The translations under genes were made by a program, and so were the position numbers. Below are positions 5,665-14,866 of a stretch of DNA of 45,228 nucleotides, in pieces. Source of the DNA: Treponema sp. (GTDB lineage Bacteria > Spirochaetota > Spirochaetia > Treponematales > Treponemataceae); NCBI GenBank assembly GCA_017962415.1, contig JAGCVK010000080.1:1-45228 (forward strand), in the 5' to 3' direction. Below the pieces are notes generated by a model, which ran no database searches, was not told where the DNA came from, and saw only the letters and a program-made list of their open reading frames with translations. The first letter of the stretch is position 1. Every line of letters starts with the position of its first letter.

Positions 5665-6591
5665 ATGAACATGGAAGCATTTATTTTGGGGTGCGGGGGA
5701 ATGCAGCCTTTGCCATATAGACATTTGACTTCGGTGCTTTTGAGGCGCGAAGGAAATCTTTTTCTTTTTGACGGTGGCGAGGGAACGCAAGTTAGCCTAA
5801 AGAGGCTGAATCTCAAATGGAAAAAAATTGACGCGATTTTTGTTTCGCATACACATGCAGACCATGTAACAGGGCTTCCTGGTATTCTTATGCTTTCTTC
5901 TCAGGTTGACCGAACAGAGCCGCTTTACATTTATGGGCCGCCAAAAATCAAAGAATACATTGAAACAAGCCGCAAAGTTTTGGATATGTATATAAATTAT
6001 CCAATTGTTGTAAAAGAAATTACAGCGCCTTGTATAGTTCATTCTGGAAAAGATTTTTACATTCGGGCATTTCCGCTTGAGCACACAAAAACCTGCGTAG
6101 GTTATACTTTAGAAGAAGCAGATCGCCCGGGTGAGTTTTATCCCGAAAAAGCGCGCGAGCTTGGTGTTCCGTGCGGCCCGCTTTGGTCTGATTTGCAAAA
6201 AGGTTTTGAAGTTCAAACTCCAGAGGGAAAAACTGTAAAACCCGAAGAGGTTATGGGTAAAAAACGCAGCGGACGAAAGTTTTCTTTTGTAACTGATACT
6301 CTTTTTAAACCTTCTATTATTGATGAAGTTCGCGGCTCAGACCTTTTGGTTTGCGAAGGAATGTTTGAAAAAGAACTTGAAGATCAGGCTAAAGAAAAAA
6401 AACATATGACAGCCGTTCAGGCAGCTACAATTGCAAAAGAAGCGGACGTTCGCCGTATGTGCCTTATTCATTATAGCCCGCGTTATACAGACAAAGAACT
6501 TACAAAGCTGCTCGAAGAAGCGCAGTCTGTATGGCCAAAAACCGAGCTTTCGCGAGATCGAATGCATATTGATATTCCATTTATAGATTAA
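5665..6591 (+). CDS. rnz: Ribonuclease Z
   Basis: A 308-residue metallo-beta-lactamase-fold endonuclease that removes the 3' trailer of pre-tRNAs. The metal site SHTHADH is at residues 61-67 (H62, H64, D66, H67). Further ligands lie in FPLEHT, the FVTDT segment and the C-terminal CLIHYSPRY motif. The long insert around EADRPGEFYPEKARELGVP is the flexible arm region typical of bacterial RNase Z. Length is normal. There is no clear ribosome binding site before the ATG at 5665, and an alternative ATG lies two codons later. The ABC transporter operon begins five bases after its stop and may be co-transcribed. Confidence 0.93.
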   Translation: MNMEAFILGCGGMQPLPYRHLTSVLLRREGNLFLFDGGEGTQVSLKRLNLKWKKIDAIFVSHTHADHVTGLPGILMLSSQVDRTEPLYIYGPPKIKEYIETSRKVLDMYINYPIVVKEITAPCIVHSGKDFYIRAFPLEHTKTCVGYTLEEADRPGEFYPEKARELGVPCGPLWSDLQKGFEVQTPEGKTVKPEEVMGKKRSGRKFSFVTDTLFKPSIIDEVRGSDLLVCEGMFEKELEDQAKEKKHMTAVQAATIAKEADVRRMCLIHYSPRYTDKELTKLLEEAQSVWPKTELSRDRMHIDIPFID

Positions 6592-6596
6592 ATACT

Positions 6597-7340
6597 ATGA
6601 TAGAACTAAGCAGTTTTTCAAAATCCTACAGCTCAAAAAAAGATTTTGCAGTAAAAAACGTTTCTTTAACAATAAACGACGGCTGCATAACAGGACTTTT
6701 GGGGCCAAACGGCTCTGGAAAAACTACCGTTATGAAGGCAATTTGCGGTTTTCATTTTCCAACACAAGGCAGAATCAAAATCACCAGCAAAGACGGGCTT
6801 AGTTTTTATACAGATGAAAACCCCGAACTTTGTATGAAATATATAGGCTACGTTCCAGAAATTCCACTTTTGCCAAAAGATATGCGGGTTTTAGATTTTT
6901 TAAGTTACGCCGCAAAAACGCACGAAATTCCGCCTGAAAAAATACAAGAACAATGCAACCGCGTAATCAAAGAATGTTCGCTCGAAAAACTACTTACAAA
7001 AAAAATCAAAACACTTTCAAAAGGCCAGCAGCAGCGCGTTAGTTTTGCTCAGGCAATAATTCATAATCCGCCAAATCTGATTTTAGACGAACCAGTTAGC
7101 GGTTTAGATCCGGCGCAGATTCTTCAAATGCGCGATTTAATTCAAAACCTTTCAAAAACAAAAGCAATTTTAATGTCTACACATCTTTTGCAGGAAGTTT
7201 ATTCACTTTGCAGCCAGATTTATATTATGAACAGCGGAAAAATTGCCGCGTTTGGAACAGAAAACCAGATTGCAAAAGCTGCCGGCACAAAAACGCTGGA
7301 AGAAGCCTTTGTAAAACTTACAGCTGGAGAAGGCGAGTAA
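6597..7340 (+). CDS. ABC transporter ATP-binding protein (Gld/ABC-2 type)
   Basis: A 247-residue ATPase with Walker A GPNGSGKTT at residues 36-44, the signature LSKGQQQRVSFAQA, Walker B NLILDEPVSGLDPAQ, and the H-loop in MSTHLLQEV. It is followed one base later by a permease fused to a GldG-like domain and then a DUF4340 protein. That order matches the GldA-GldF-GldG type transporters first named from gliding bacteria but widespread elsewhere. The substrate is unknown. In non-gliding organisms these systems are annotated as putative exporters or envelope-associated transporters. Confidence 0.9.
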   Translation: MIELSSFSKSYSSKKDFAVKNVSLTINDGCITGLLGPNGSGKTTVMKAICGFHFPTQGRIKITSKDGLSFYTDENPELCMKYIGYVPEIPLLPKDMRVLDFLSYAAKTHEIPPEKIQEQCNRVIKECSLEKLLTKKIKTLSKGQQQRVSFAQAIIHNPPNLILDEPVSGLDPAQILQMRDLIQNLSKTKAILMSTHLLQEVYSLCSQIYIMNSGKIAAFGTENQIAKAAGTKTLEEAFVKLTAGEGE

Positions 7341-7341
7341 T

Positions 7342-9579
7342 ATGAAAATCAAAAATTATCTAAAATATAATCTCGAAAACAGCCTGCGTTCTCCAGTTTT
7401 TTATATTTTAAGCGTGCTTTTTTCGCTTTTTATCTTTATAAATTATTTTATTCGGCAGCAGTTTTTTAGCGGAAACGGAAGCACAGATTTAATTCTTTTT
7501 TTCTCGGCGGTTCCGTATATTTGTATAATTGCAATTCCGTCACTCTGTTACCGCCAGTCTTTTAGTATTTATGATGATTTTATTCCGCTTTCTGGCCTTG
7601 AAAGGCAGTTTGCAGTTTTTCTTTCGCAGCAAACGCTTTTTTCGATTCAACTGATTTTGCTTTTGCCGGCTGTTCTTTTGGTAAATCTTTTTGGAACTAC
7701 AGATTGCGGCCAGATTTTTACAAGTTTTATCTGTTTGTTTTTTTATGGAGCTGCTGTAATTGCACTTTGCGGATTCATTCAAAATCTGATTTTAAATAAG
7801 GTTTCCAGCCTGATTTTAAGCGCACTTGTGCTTGCAGTTTTTAACAGCGCTCATCTTTTTGCAGTTTATGTTCAGCTGCCAGATTTTCTTGCGTCATTTT
7901 TTAAAACGCTAAGTTTTGCCTGGCATTTTGACGCAGCCGGAAAAGGCATTTTTGATTCAAGAGATATTATTTGGCTTTTGGGAAGCGCGGCTCTTTTTAT
8001 TTTCCTTTCTGATTCTGTAAATCAGCTTAAAAAAGGAAGAAAGTTTACAAAAAATCAAAAGCTTAGCCGGATTTTACTTCCTTTAATTGCTTTTTTGATT
8101 ATGCTAAACGGAAACCGCTGGTATACAAGAATTGATTTTTCAGCAAACAAAACTTATTCAATATCAAAATATACAAAATCGCTTATTTCCCGAATTGAAA
8201 GCCCGGTTAAAATTACTTATTACCGTTCTTCGAGCATTGCAAAACTTTATCCGCAGATTCGCGACGTTGCAGATTTTTTGAACGATTATGCTTCACAAAG
8301 TAAAAATATCAGTTTGATAATAAAAGACCCGGATAAAGACAGCGCAGTTCGCACAATGCTTGAAAATTACGGAATTGCAAGTCAGCAGCTTAGAACCGTT
8401 TCGGGAAATTCTACAGAATATCTTACAGTTTATTCTGCTATTGTAATTGAACAAAACGGAAATGCTGAAACAATTCCGTTTACAATGGCAGCAAATACGC
8501 TTGAATATGATTTAGACGGAAGGCTTCGCCATTTAATGTCTGGCACAAGCCGCACAGTAAACATCATAATTGGAAACGGAATGTCGCTGAACGAAGATTA
8601 CAGCTATGTAATTCCGTGGCTTTCGTCGCAAGGCTTTATTTGCAATGCACTTTATGTTGAAGATCCTGCTTTTGAAAGTGCGCTTTCTGCAAGTTCAGGC
8701 CCGCTTTTAGTTATTGGAGACAGCGAAGTTAAAATCGACGCGGCAATTGCAATTGAATCTTATATACTTTCGGGCAAAGGAAATGCATTTTTTGCGGTAA
8801 GTCCTTATGTTTGTGATATTGAAAACAACTGGTACCTTACACAGGCAAAAAGAACAAATCTTGTGGAACTTTGCGAACATTGGGGCGCGGTTTTTCTTCC
8901 AAAAATTGCAGCCGATGTTTCCTGCTCGCGAATTACAATGTACGCCGATGATAACAGTTCAACGCAATTAATGAATTATCCGCTTTGGATTAGCCTTTTG
9001 CAGCAGCAAAACAGCCCGCTTGGAATGATTCTTTTTTGGGCAAATCCGCTTGAACTTACTTCGCGCGAAGATGAAAAGGGCCAGACTTTGCCTTATCTTT
9101 TAACAAGTTCAGCAAGTTATTCTTATGAAATAGATAAAGCAAGTCCTGAAAAACTGATTGAAACAAATCCTTTTGTTTTGCAAAATATGTCTACAAAAGA
9201 TATAAATTACAGCCAGCAGATTGTAGCCGCTGAAGTTACAGGTGCAATTGACGGGCTTTACAATATTGGACATTTGAATAATTCTCATATAATCATAATT
9301 CCAGACCAGTATTTTTTAAGCTCGCTTATGAACGGCTACATTGGCGGAGAAAACGGCGATTACAGAAATTTTGAATTTCTTACAAATGCACTTTTAAAAC
9401 TTAATGGCGAAGAAGAACTTGCCGCTTTGCAAAGCCGCACTAACCGTGATTCTAGTCTTTATAAAGTTAGCGATGTAGTTCAGTTTAATACGCTTCGCTT
9501 AATCACTTTTATCATACTTTTTGTAATTTTGCCGCTTTTAGTAAATGCTTTTGGAGTTGTAATAAATGTCAAAAAATAA
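7342..9579 (+). CDS. ABC-2 permease fused to GldG-like auxiliary domain
   Basis: A 745-residue membrane protein. The first 240 residues hold about six transmembrane segments of ABC-2 permease type (GldF-like). A seventh segment near residues 243-255 precedes a large extracytoplasmic domain beginning SANKTYSISKYTKSLISRI. This is typical of the GldG/ABC_transp_aux family, including the KITYYRS and QIRDVADFLNDYASQS segments. A last transmembrane helix (LITFIILFVILPLLVNAF) ends the protein. In many species GldF and GldG are separate genes; here they are one chain. It overlaps the next gene by 14 bases. Confidence 0.85.
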   Translation: MKIKNYLKYNLENSLRSPVFYILSVLFSLFIFINYFIRQQFFSGNGSTDLILFFSAVPYICIIAIPSLCYRQSFSIYDDFIPLSGLERQFAVFLSQQTLFSIQLILLLPAVLLVNLFGTTDCGQIFTSFICLFFYGAAVIALCGFIQNLILNKVSSLILSALVLAVFNSAHLFAVYVQLPDFLASFFKTLSFAWHFDAAGKGIFDSRDIIWLLGSAALFIFLSDSVNQLKKGRKFTKNQKLSRILLPLIAFLIMLNGNRWYTRIDFSANKTYSISKYTKSLISRIESPVKITYYRSSSIAKLYPQIRDVADFLNDYASQSKNISLIIKDPDKDSAVRTMLENYGIASQQLRTVSGNSTEYLTVYSAIVIEQNGNAETIPFTMAANTLEYDLDGRLRHLMSGTSRTVNIIIGNGMSLNEDYSYVIPWLSSQGFICNALYVEDPAFESALSASSGPLLVIGDSEVKIDAAIAIESYILSGKGNAFFAVSPYVCDIENNWYLTQAKRTNLVELCEHWGAVFLPKIAADVSCSRITMYADDNSSTQLMNYPLWISLLQQQNSPLGMILFWANPLELTSREDEKGQTLPYLLTSSASYSYEIDKASPEKLIETNPFVLQNMSTKDINYSQQIVAAEVTGAIDGLYNIGHLNNSHIIIIPDQYFLSSLMNGYIGGENGDYRNFEFLTNALLKLNGEEELAALQSRTNRDSSLYKVSDVVQFNTLRLITFIILFVILPLLVNAFGVVINVKK

Positions 9580-10507
9580 AATATTATTGATTATAACAGG
9601 CGTTTTATTAGCCCTTTATCTGATTTCTTTTACAAAAAGCTGTTCAATGCAGGCTCAAGACAAACGTGAAAAAATAAAAACTGCTCTTGTAAATCCTAAA
9701 AATAAGAAAAAAATTAATCAAATTGAACTTTCAGATTCAACCGGAAGCCTTTGCCTTGTAAATCAAAATGGCTTTTGGCAGATTTTGATTCAAAACAATG
9801 CAGAAAATCAGGCGTTAACTTTTCCGGCTGCAAAGGAAAGAATCGAAAATCTTATTGAAAATCTAATAAAAGTTCGTAATCTGTATAAAATTTCAGACAA
9901 AATTAATAAAAACAGCTCGCTTGGTCTTACAAACGGCACAGAATTTTATCTTCGTTATTGTTATGACGAAGGTTTTCATGAATTGATTTTTGGAAATCAG
10001 GATTTTTCGCTTAGCGCGCGCTATCTTATGACAGACAAAAACACTCAGGTTTACGAAACTGATAATGGGCTTGATGTTTATCTTACAACTTCGCTTCAAA
10101 GCTGGGCCGAGCCTTATCTTGTTTCAAAAAATGTTTTTGGTTCTAAGGTTTTAAATGATATTCAAAAAATCAGCGTTATAAAAAATGAAAATGGCAAAAA
10201 AACTGTTAGTTCTATTTCTGATTTTCAAAAATTTTTGGATTTAAGGCACGGTGGAATTGCAACTGATGTTTTTCAGGTTTTGCAAACTGAAAATAACAGC
10301 GAAAATGTTATGAAAATCAATGTTGAACTTGGAAACAAAGATTTTCTTGAACTTGAGTTTTTTGGAAATTCACAAGATTTTGCAGAAGGAAATGCTTTTC
10401 TTGTGAAAACACAATATTTTAAATCTTCATCAGAAAAAGCCTTTTATACTTCTTATTCAAAAATAAGCAGCTGGACTTACAACAAAATCAACGAAATGAC
10501 ATTATAA
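9566..10507 (+). CDS. DUF4340-domain membrane-anchored protein
   Basis: A 313-residue protein with one N-terminal membrane anchor (residues 5-22, ILLIITGVLLALYLISF) and a beta-rich outer domain. The pattern of KINQIELSDSTGSLCLVNQNG, then AKERIENLIENLIKV and LRYCYDEGFHELIFG matches DUF4340 proteins. These regularly follow GldG-type genes and probably form part of the same envelope complex. It overlaps the permease gene by 14 bases, so translation is coupled. Its 3' end overlaps the convergent CPBP protease gene by 31 bases. Confidence 0.8.
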   Translation: MSKNKILLIITGVLLALYLISFTKSCSMQAQDKREKIKTALVNPKNKKKINQIELSDSTGSLCLVNQNGFWQILIQNNAENQALTFPAAKERIENLIENLIKVRNLYKISDKINKNSSLGLTNGTEFYLRYCYDEGFHELIFGNQDFSLSARYLMTDKNTQVYETDNGLDVYLTTSLQSWAEPYLVSKNVFGSKVLNDIQKISVIKNENGKKTVSSISDFQKFLDLRHGGIATDVFQVLQTENNSENVMKINVELGNKDFLELEFFGNSQDFAEGNAFLVKTQYFKSSSEKAFYTSYSKISSWTYNKINEMTL

Positions 10508-11139
10508 AGAAAATGCGAAGCAACGCACGGCCAAAGTTTTTGAGTTTTCTTAAAGCATAAACGCAAAAAAACGTGCGCAATTGCAGCGTTTAAAACTGAA
10601 ATCCAGCCAAGATAAATATGTGCAAAAGCAAAACACAAAAGGCCGCAAAGTTCGCAAAAAATCAGAACGCCTTTCTTTAAAATCATTTTTGAATCAGCTT
10701 TTAGCTTTAGCGAAAGAAGCTGGCAAAGTTTATCAGAAAAATAAAAGCGGAAAATCACTTCTTCAAAAAAAGCTGCGCAAAAAAAGTTTAAAAGGCAATT
10801 AAACCATTGAAATAAACCTTGAGGTTTTACAATGCTCAAAGTTTCAGGATTGTTTGTAATCGATAAAAGAAAACGGCAAAAAAGAGAAGTTGAAAAAAGC
10901 ATTCCAAAAGTAAAAAGAACTGGGAAAATTACAAGCGTGCGGTGTTTTGATTTTTCATAATAAAAAAACAAAAGGGCTGAGGAAAGCGCTGCAAGTGCAA
11001 TCTGATAATAGGGAAAATCCCAGTTTTGAAACAAAAGCTGGCCTGAAGAGGGCTTTGGAGTAAAGAAAGAACGTACTATAAATAAGAAAAAAATAATCAA
11101 AAAAATTGGGATTTCCGATAATAAAGTGTGCCTTTTCAT
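10477..11139 (-). CDS. CPBP-family intramembrane metalloprotease
   Basis: A 220-residue polytopic membrane protein of the CPBP (CAAX protease and bacteriocin-processing) family. Motif 1 is EEVIFRFYF, motif 2 is FAFAHIYLGW and motif 3 is HFLYNVISL at the C-terminus, supplying the Glu and His residues of the metal site. About six hydrophobic segments are visible. The ATG at 11139 is preferred over one 15 codons upstream because the protein then starts MKRHTLL before the first membrane helix. Only 35 bases separate it from the divergent PilZ gene, so the two promoters must overlap. Its substrate is unknown. Confidence 0.8.
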   Translation of the reverse strand: MKRHTLLSEIPIFLIIFFLFIVRSFFTPKPSSGQLLFQNWDFPYYQIALAALSSALLFFYYEKSKHRTLVIFPVLFTFGMLFSTSLFCRFLLSITNNPETLSIVKPQGLFQWFNCLLNFFCAAFFEEVIFRFYFSDKLCQLLSLKLKADSKMILKKGVLIFCELCGLLCFAFAHIYLGWISVLNAAIAHVFLRLCFKKTQKLWPCVASHFLYNVISLILL

Positions 11140-11174
11140 ATAAATTATGTTATTATAATAAAAAAGAGGGAATT

Positions 11175-12377
11175 TTGTACACACTTATAGTTTTAATAAT
11201 CGTTTTAATTTCTATAATCGCTTTAGGTGCGCTTTACACAGTTTTTAAATCAAAAATAAATTTTTATATAACAGGGCTTGATTCAGGATTTTCATTAACA
11301 GATTTGCAGGTTTTATGGGAAGCGGCTCAAATTTGTGATTTAGATATGCCAACCTCTTTGTTTTTTTCGCTTCCTTCGCTTACAAAATGTATGACACAAA
11401 TTTCTAACCGCACTTCAACAGATGATTCGGCACGAATTCAGCTTTTAATGTCAAAACTATTTAATTACAGAACTAAAATTCAAAATGAATCAGATGATAA
11501 AAAAGGGCTTACAAATACGCATTCTTTGGAAAAAGGCCAGCCGCTTAGAATCATTTTGCCTGGAAAAGGCGTTTTTGCTTCTGAAATTGTAAATAACGGA
11601 AGTATGATTGTTATAAATGTTCCGCGCCAAAAGGAATTAATTCCTTATACGGCTGAAGAATGGGTAAATAAAGTTATTAGCGTTTATCTTTGGCGCAGAG
11701 GTGACGCGCGTTATGTTTTTGATACGACAGTAGTTCAATGCGGCGTTTTTTTGGGAAAATCGGCGCTTTTTTTAAAACATTCGGCAAATCTTGTGCGAAC
11801 ACAAAAACGTCGTGCAGTTAGAATAAAATGCCAGATTTATGGTATGCTCTATATCATAAAAAAAGAAACAGTTGATATAAAAGCTATTGAAACTCAAAAC
11901 GGATTTCGTTGTTTAATAGAAGATATATCAGAAAGCGGTGCGCTTATAAGAATTGGCGGAAAAGGCTTGCAAAATGTTAAAATCAAACTGCAGTTTAATA
12001 TACAAAACCGCCTGATTCTTATGGTTGGCGTAATTCGCACAGTTGAATTTAATGAAGAACAAAATCAGTCTCTTTTGCATTTTGAATGTACACATATTGA
12101 TACTTTAATGCGAAATGAAGTGTTAAAATTTGTATATAATATGATGCCTGAAAGTGAAAAAGAAGTTCTTGAAGCAATAGAACAGACTGAAGGTGATGAA
12201 CAAAAAGTAGAACACAAAGGTGAGAGTGATGAAACTCAGGATAATGCAGAAATTATAAAGAAAGAAATTGAAGCAGAAACGCAGGAAAATAGGCTTTCTG
12301 AACAAAAAAAAGATGATTCTGTATTAGGAAAAACTGAGCCTGTAATTACAAAGGAAGAAGAAATTAACGTTTTCTAA
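11175..12377 (+). CDS. Membrane-anchored PilZ-domain protein (putative c-di-GMP receptor)
   Basis: A 400-residue protein. The first helix (LIVLIIVLISIIALGALYTV) anchors it in the membrane. A cytoplasmic region follows, then a flavour of YcgR-type N-domain, and then a PilZ domain from residue 208 with the RTQKR box (RxxxR) and the DISESGA box (DxSxxG) that together bind c-di-GMP. The last 70 residues are acidic and disordered. I chose TTG at 11175 because GAGGG lies four bases upstream; the more distant ATG at 11106 lies inside the divergent gene. The spirochaetal link is c-di-GMP control of motility or envelope functions, but the target is unknown. Confidence 0.82.
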   Translation: MYTLIVLIIVLISIIALGALYTVFKSKINFYITGLDSGFSLTDLQVLWEAAQICDLDMPTSLFFSLPSLTKCMTQISNRTSTDDSARIQLLMSKLFNYRTKIQNESDDKKGLTNTHSLEKGQPLRIILPGKGVFASEIVNNGSMIVINVPRQKELIPYTAEEWVNKVISVYLWRRGDARYVFDTTVVQCGVFLGKSALFLKHSANLVRTQKRRAVRIKCQIYGMLYIIKKETVDIKAIETQNGFRCLIEDISESGALIRIGGKGLQNVKIKLQFNIQNRLILMVGVIRTVEFNEEQNQSLLHFECTHIDTLMRNEVLKFVYNMMPESEKEVLEAIEQTEGDEQKVEHKGESDETQDNAEIIKKEIEAETQENRLSEQKKDDSVLGKTEPVITKEEEINVF

Positions 12378-12389
12378 CGAGGTGAAAAT

Positions 12390-13559
12390 ATGAAAAGAGT
12401 TTTATGCCTTTCAATTATGATATTTGCTGCTGTTTCAGTTTTTGCACAAAATAGTCGCGTAAAATTTGTAAAAGGAAATATAGCAGAAAAAACAGCAACC
12501 GTTCGCGAGGCTTCTGAAAAAGACGCGGCTTGGGTTTCTGAAAATGCCATAAAATTTTGCCTTGAAAATAAAGAGATTTTAGGAAACGATCGTGAGCTGG
12601 ACGCGCTTGCTGTTGCAGCAATACTTTCTTATACGCCAGAAAGTGTAAGAAAACTTTCGCATGAAAAACAAAACTGGCTTACAGAATCATTTATTTCGCT
12701 TTTTACAAGATTTAACAAAAGCAGCACAGTTCAAATTGCAGTTGTTTCAAAAACAGTTGCTCTAAAAGATACAGTTGAACCGGCTCCTTTTACAGCGCTT
12801 TTAAACAGCTATTTAAAAACAGTAGAAGTAAAATCAGCTGATTCAGGAGTTTTTAAGGCTTGTGTAAATGCTCTTGAAACAATTGGAAATAATGAATCAT
12901 TTAAGATTTTATATAGTTTTTTGAATGATAATTCTTATTCTTATTATAAAAATGAAATAGAAAAAACTGCGGTTGCTTTGATTCCTCTGGCAATGGACGA
13001 ATTGCTTTTGGTTATTAAAGGCTCTGATATGGCAAAAATGGCTTCGGTTTTTGAATTAGTACAAAAAAATTCGCAGATTTCGCAAAAAAATGTTTGTGAA
13101 GTTTCCGAAAAAGTGTTAAGTGAGTCTATATTAATAGCAGACAATTCTTCTTTTTCTGCTGGAGATTTAAAATTGCAGCTTGAAGCACTTTCGATTCTTG
13201 CAGAAAATAAATGGACTCGCGCTTCGGATACTGCGCTTTCGTTTTTTGCTTTTGCAAAAAATGCGTACGAAAAGCATAATATCAATGATGAACAGTTCAA
13301 AACAGTAATTAATTCTTTGCGCTATATTGCTCCAATCGATGCAGTAAATCCGCTGATTAGTTACCTTGAAGAATTGAACAACAAAATGGAAAGAGGAGAA
13401 AATGTTTCTTCTGAAATTTCATTGGTTGTAATAAATACTTTAGGTGCAATTGGCGATAAGTCTGCTTTTGATTCCTTACTTTCTGTGACTTACCTTAATT
13501 ATGAAGAATCGGTTCTGACGGCTGCCAGAGATGCACTGTCGGGACTTAGATGGCAGTAA
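12390..13559 (+). CDS. Secreted helical-repeat (HEAT-like) protein
   Basis: A 389-residue protein with a clear signal peptide (MKRVLCLSIMIFAAVSVFAQ, cut after FAQ). The mature part is almost all alpha-helical and has repeated helix pairs, such as ACVNALETIGNNESFKIL and VVINTLGAIGDKSAFDSLL. The pattern is like HEAT or Armadillo repeats, which make protein-binding surfaces. It lies 12 bases after the PilZ gene with a GAGGTG site and overlaps comEC by 10 bases, so it is in the same operon. Homologous hypothetical proteins occur in treponemes, but no function is established that I can name. Confidence 0.75.
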   Translation: MKRVLCLSIMIFAAVSVFAQNSRVKFVKGNIAEKTATVREASEKDAAWVSENAIKFCLENKEILGNDRELDALAVAAILSYTPESVRKLSHEKQNWLTESFISLFTRFNKSSTVQIAVVSKTVALKDTVEPAPFTALLNSYLKTVEVKSADSGVFKACVNALETIGNNESFKILYSFLNDNSYSYYKNEIEKTAVALIPLAMDELLLVIKGSDMAKMASVFELVQKNSQISQKNVCEVSEKVLSESILIADNSSFSAGDLKLQLEALSILAENKWTRASDTALSFFAFAKNAYEKHNINDEQFKTVINSLRYIAPIDAVNPLISYLEELNNKMERGENVSSEISLVVINTLGAIGDKSAFDSLLSVTYLNYEESVLTAARDALSGLRWQ

Positions 13560-14866
13560 ACTATTTTAGAAAACCGGTTTTTATTTCAGCTCTGATTTGC
13601 TGTTTTGTGTTTTATTCTGGGTTATTTGTTTTGCCGCAAAAATATCCAATGCGCTCGCTTGTTGGAAGTGAAAAGACTGGCGCGCAAATTGTTGAAATTT
13701 CTGGAAATCTTATTACATCGCCGGCGAGAATGGGAACCGGCTCATATTACAGCGCAACGCTTGCTTTAGACTGCGTCGCAGACGCCCGAAACATAAGTTC
13801 GTCGGCGCGCGGCCGTGTAAAAGTCTATATTCCGTCCGCTTTGGCAGAAGCTTACTCGCCTGGAAAATTATTTTCCGAAGCCAGGCGCGCCAGAAAAACT
13901 TTTGTTGAAAAAAACAACGCGTTGAGTTCTCGAGAAACTGCCGTTCCCTTATTTGAATCGGGCGGTCATTACGTTTTCCGCGGTAAGCTCACAAAAAACG
14001 GCTTTTACATCGCTACATGCACCGGCTCACATTGGAAAAACACGCCGCGCGGCCGCCTCAGCCATTTTCGCGCGTTATGCAGACTTCACTTCAAACGCCT
14101 GATGTACAGCTGGGGCAGCGGAGGCGGCCTTTTGCTGGCTCTTCTAAGCGGTACCAAAGAATACACAAATCAAGAAACCGCAAAAGCCTTCAGGCTGGCT
14201 GGTCTTTCGCACATTTTAGCTCTTTCTGGAATGCACCTTTCAATGTTTTCGGCAATTGCATTTTTTTTTGGAAATAAAGCCGGCGTTAAAAAAGTAAGTT
14301 TTTTTCTTAGAATTTCTGCACTTTTGCTTTTTGTCTGGTTTGCAGGCTTTTCTCCGTCTTTGATTCGCGCTTTTATCTGTTCAATTCTTATGATTGCGTC
14401 TTCAATTGCTGGAGTAAAAACGCCGGATATGCTTTGTATTCTTTGTTTTTCGTTTCTTTTGCAAAGTGCAGTTTTTCCCGATGATATTTATAATCAGGCT
14501 TTTATTTTTTCGTATTCGGCATTGGCCGGCATTTTAGTTTTTGGCAGATTCTTTAATTTTATTTATGCAAAGCTTTTTCCATATCAAATATCGCGCGCTC
14601 TTTCTTCTGCAACTGGTGCACAAACTTTTACAGCTCCAATTTCATTAAAGCTTTTCGGCTCTGCAAGCCCGGTTGGAATTCTTTCTTCAACTGTAATTTC
14701 GCCTTTTATAACTTGTTTTATTTATACAGGCCTTGCTTTGATAATTTTAAGTTTAATATTTCCTGTTATGGCCAAACCTAGTGGAATTTTTATCAATTTG
14801 CAGTATACTGTCATAAATTATATAGTGAAGTTTTTTTCACTTGCACCAAACTGGAGTCTAACTTGA
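13550..14866 (+). CDS. comEC: ComEC/Rec2-family DNA-uptake channel protein (short form)
   Basis: A 438-residue membrane protein. After an N-terminal membrane helix and a beta-rich outer region, the Competence domain begins near residue 200. Its hallmark segment AGLSHILALSGMHLS is near residue 215, followed by about seven membrane helices. ComEC forms the inner-membrane channel for single-stranded DNA in transformation. The C-terminal metallo-beta-lactamase domain of longer ComEC proteins is absent, as in many short homologues. The N-terminal third is more GC-rich than its surroundings (about 13.78-14.16 kb). It overlaps the rsmA start by four bases (TTGA). Confidence 0.85.
   Translation: MAVNYFRKPVFISALICCFVFYSGLFVLPQKYPMRSLVGSEKTGAQIVEISGNLITSPARMGTGSYYSATLALDCVADARNISSSARGRVKVYIPSALAEAYSPGKLFSEARRARKTFVEKNNALSSRETAVPLFESGGHYVFRGKLTKNGFYIATCTGSHWKNTPRGRLSHFRALCRLHFKRLMYSWGSGGGLLLALLSGTKEYTNQETAKAFRLAGLSHILALSGMHLSMFSAIAFFFGNKAGVKKVSFFLRISALLLFVWFAGFSPSLIRAFICSILMIASSIAGVKTPDMLCILCFSFLLQSAVFPDDIYNQAFIFSYSALAGILVFGRFFNFIYAKLFPYQISRALSSATGAQTFTAPISLKLFGSASPVGILSSTVISPFITCFIYTGLALIILSLIFPVMAKPSGIFINLQYTVINYIVKFFSLAPNWSLT

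Noticed and set aside
10581-10802. Lys/Gln-rich 73-codon frame on the plus strand
   Set aside because: It is antisense to the CPBP protease coding region, has no ribosome binding site, and its basic composition comes from the Phe/Leu-rich opposite strand.
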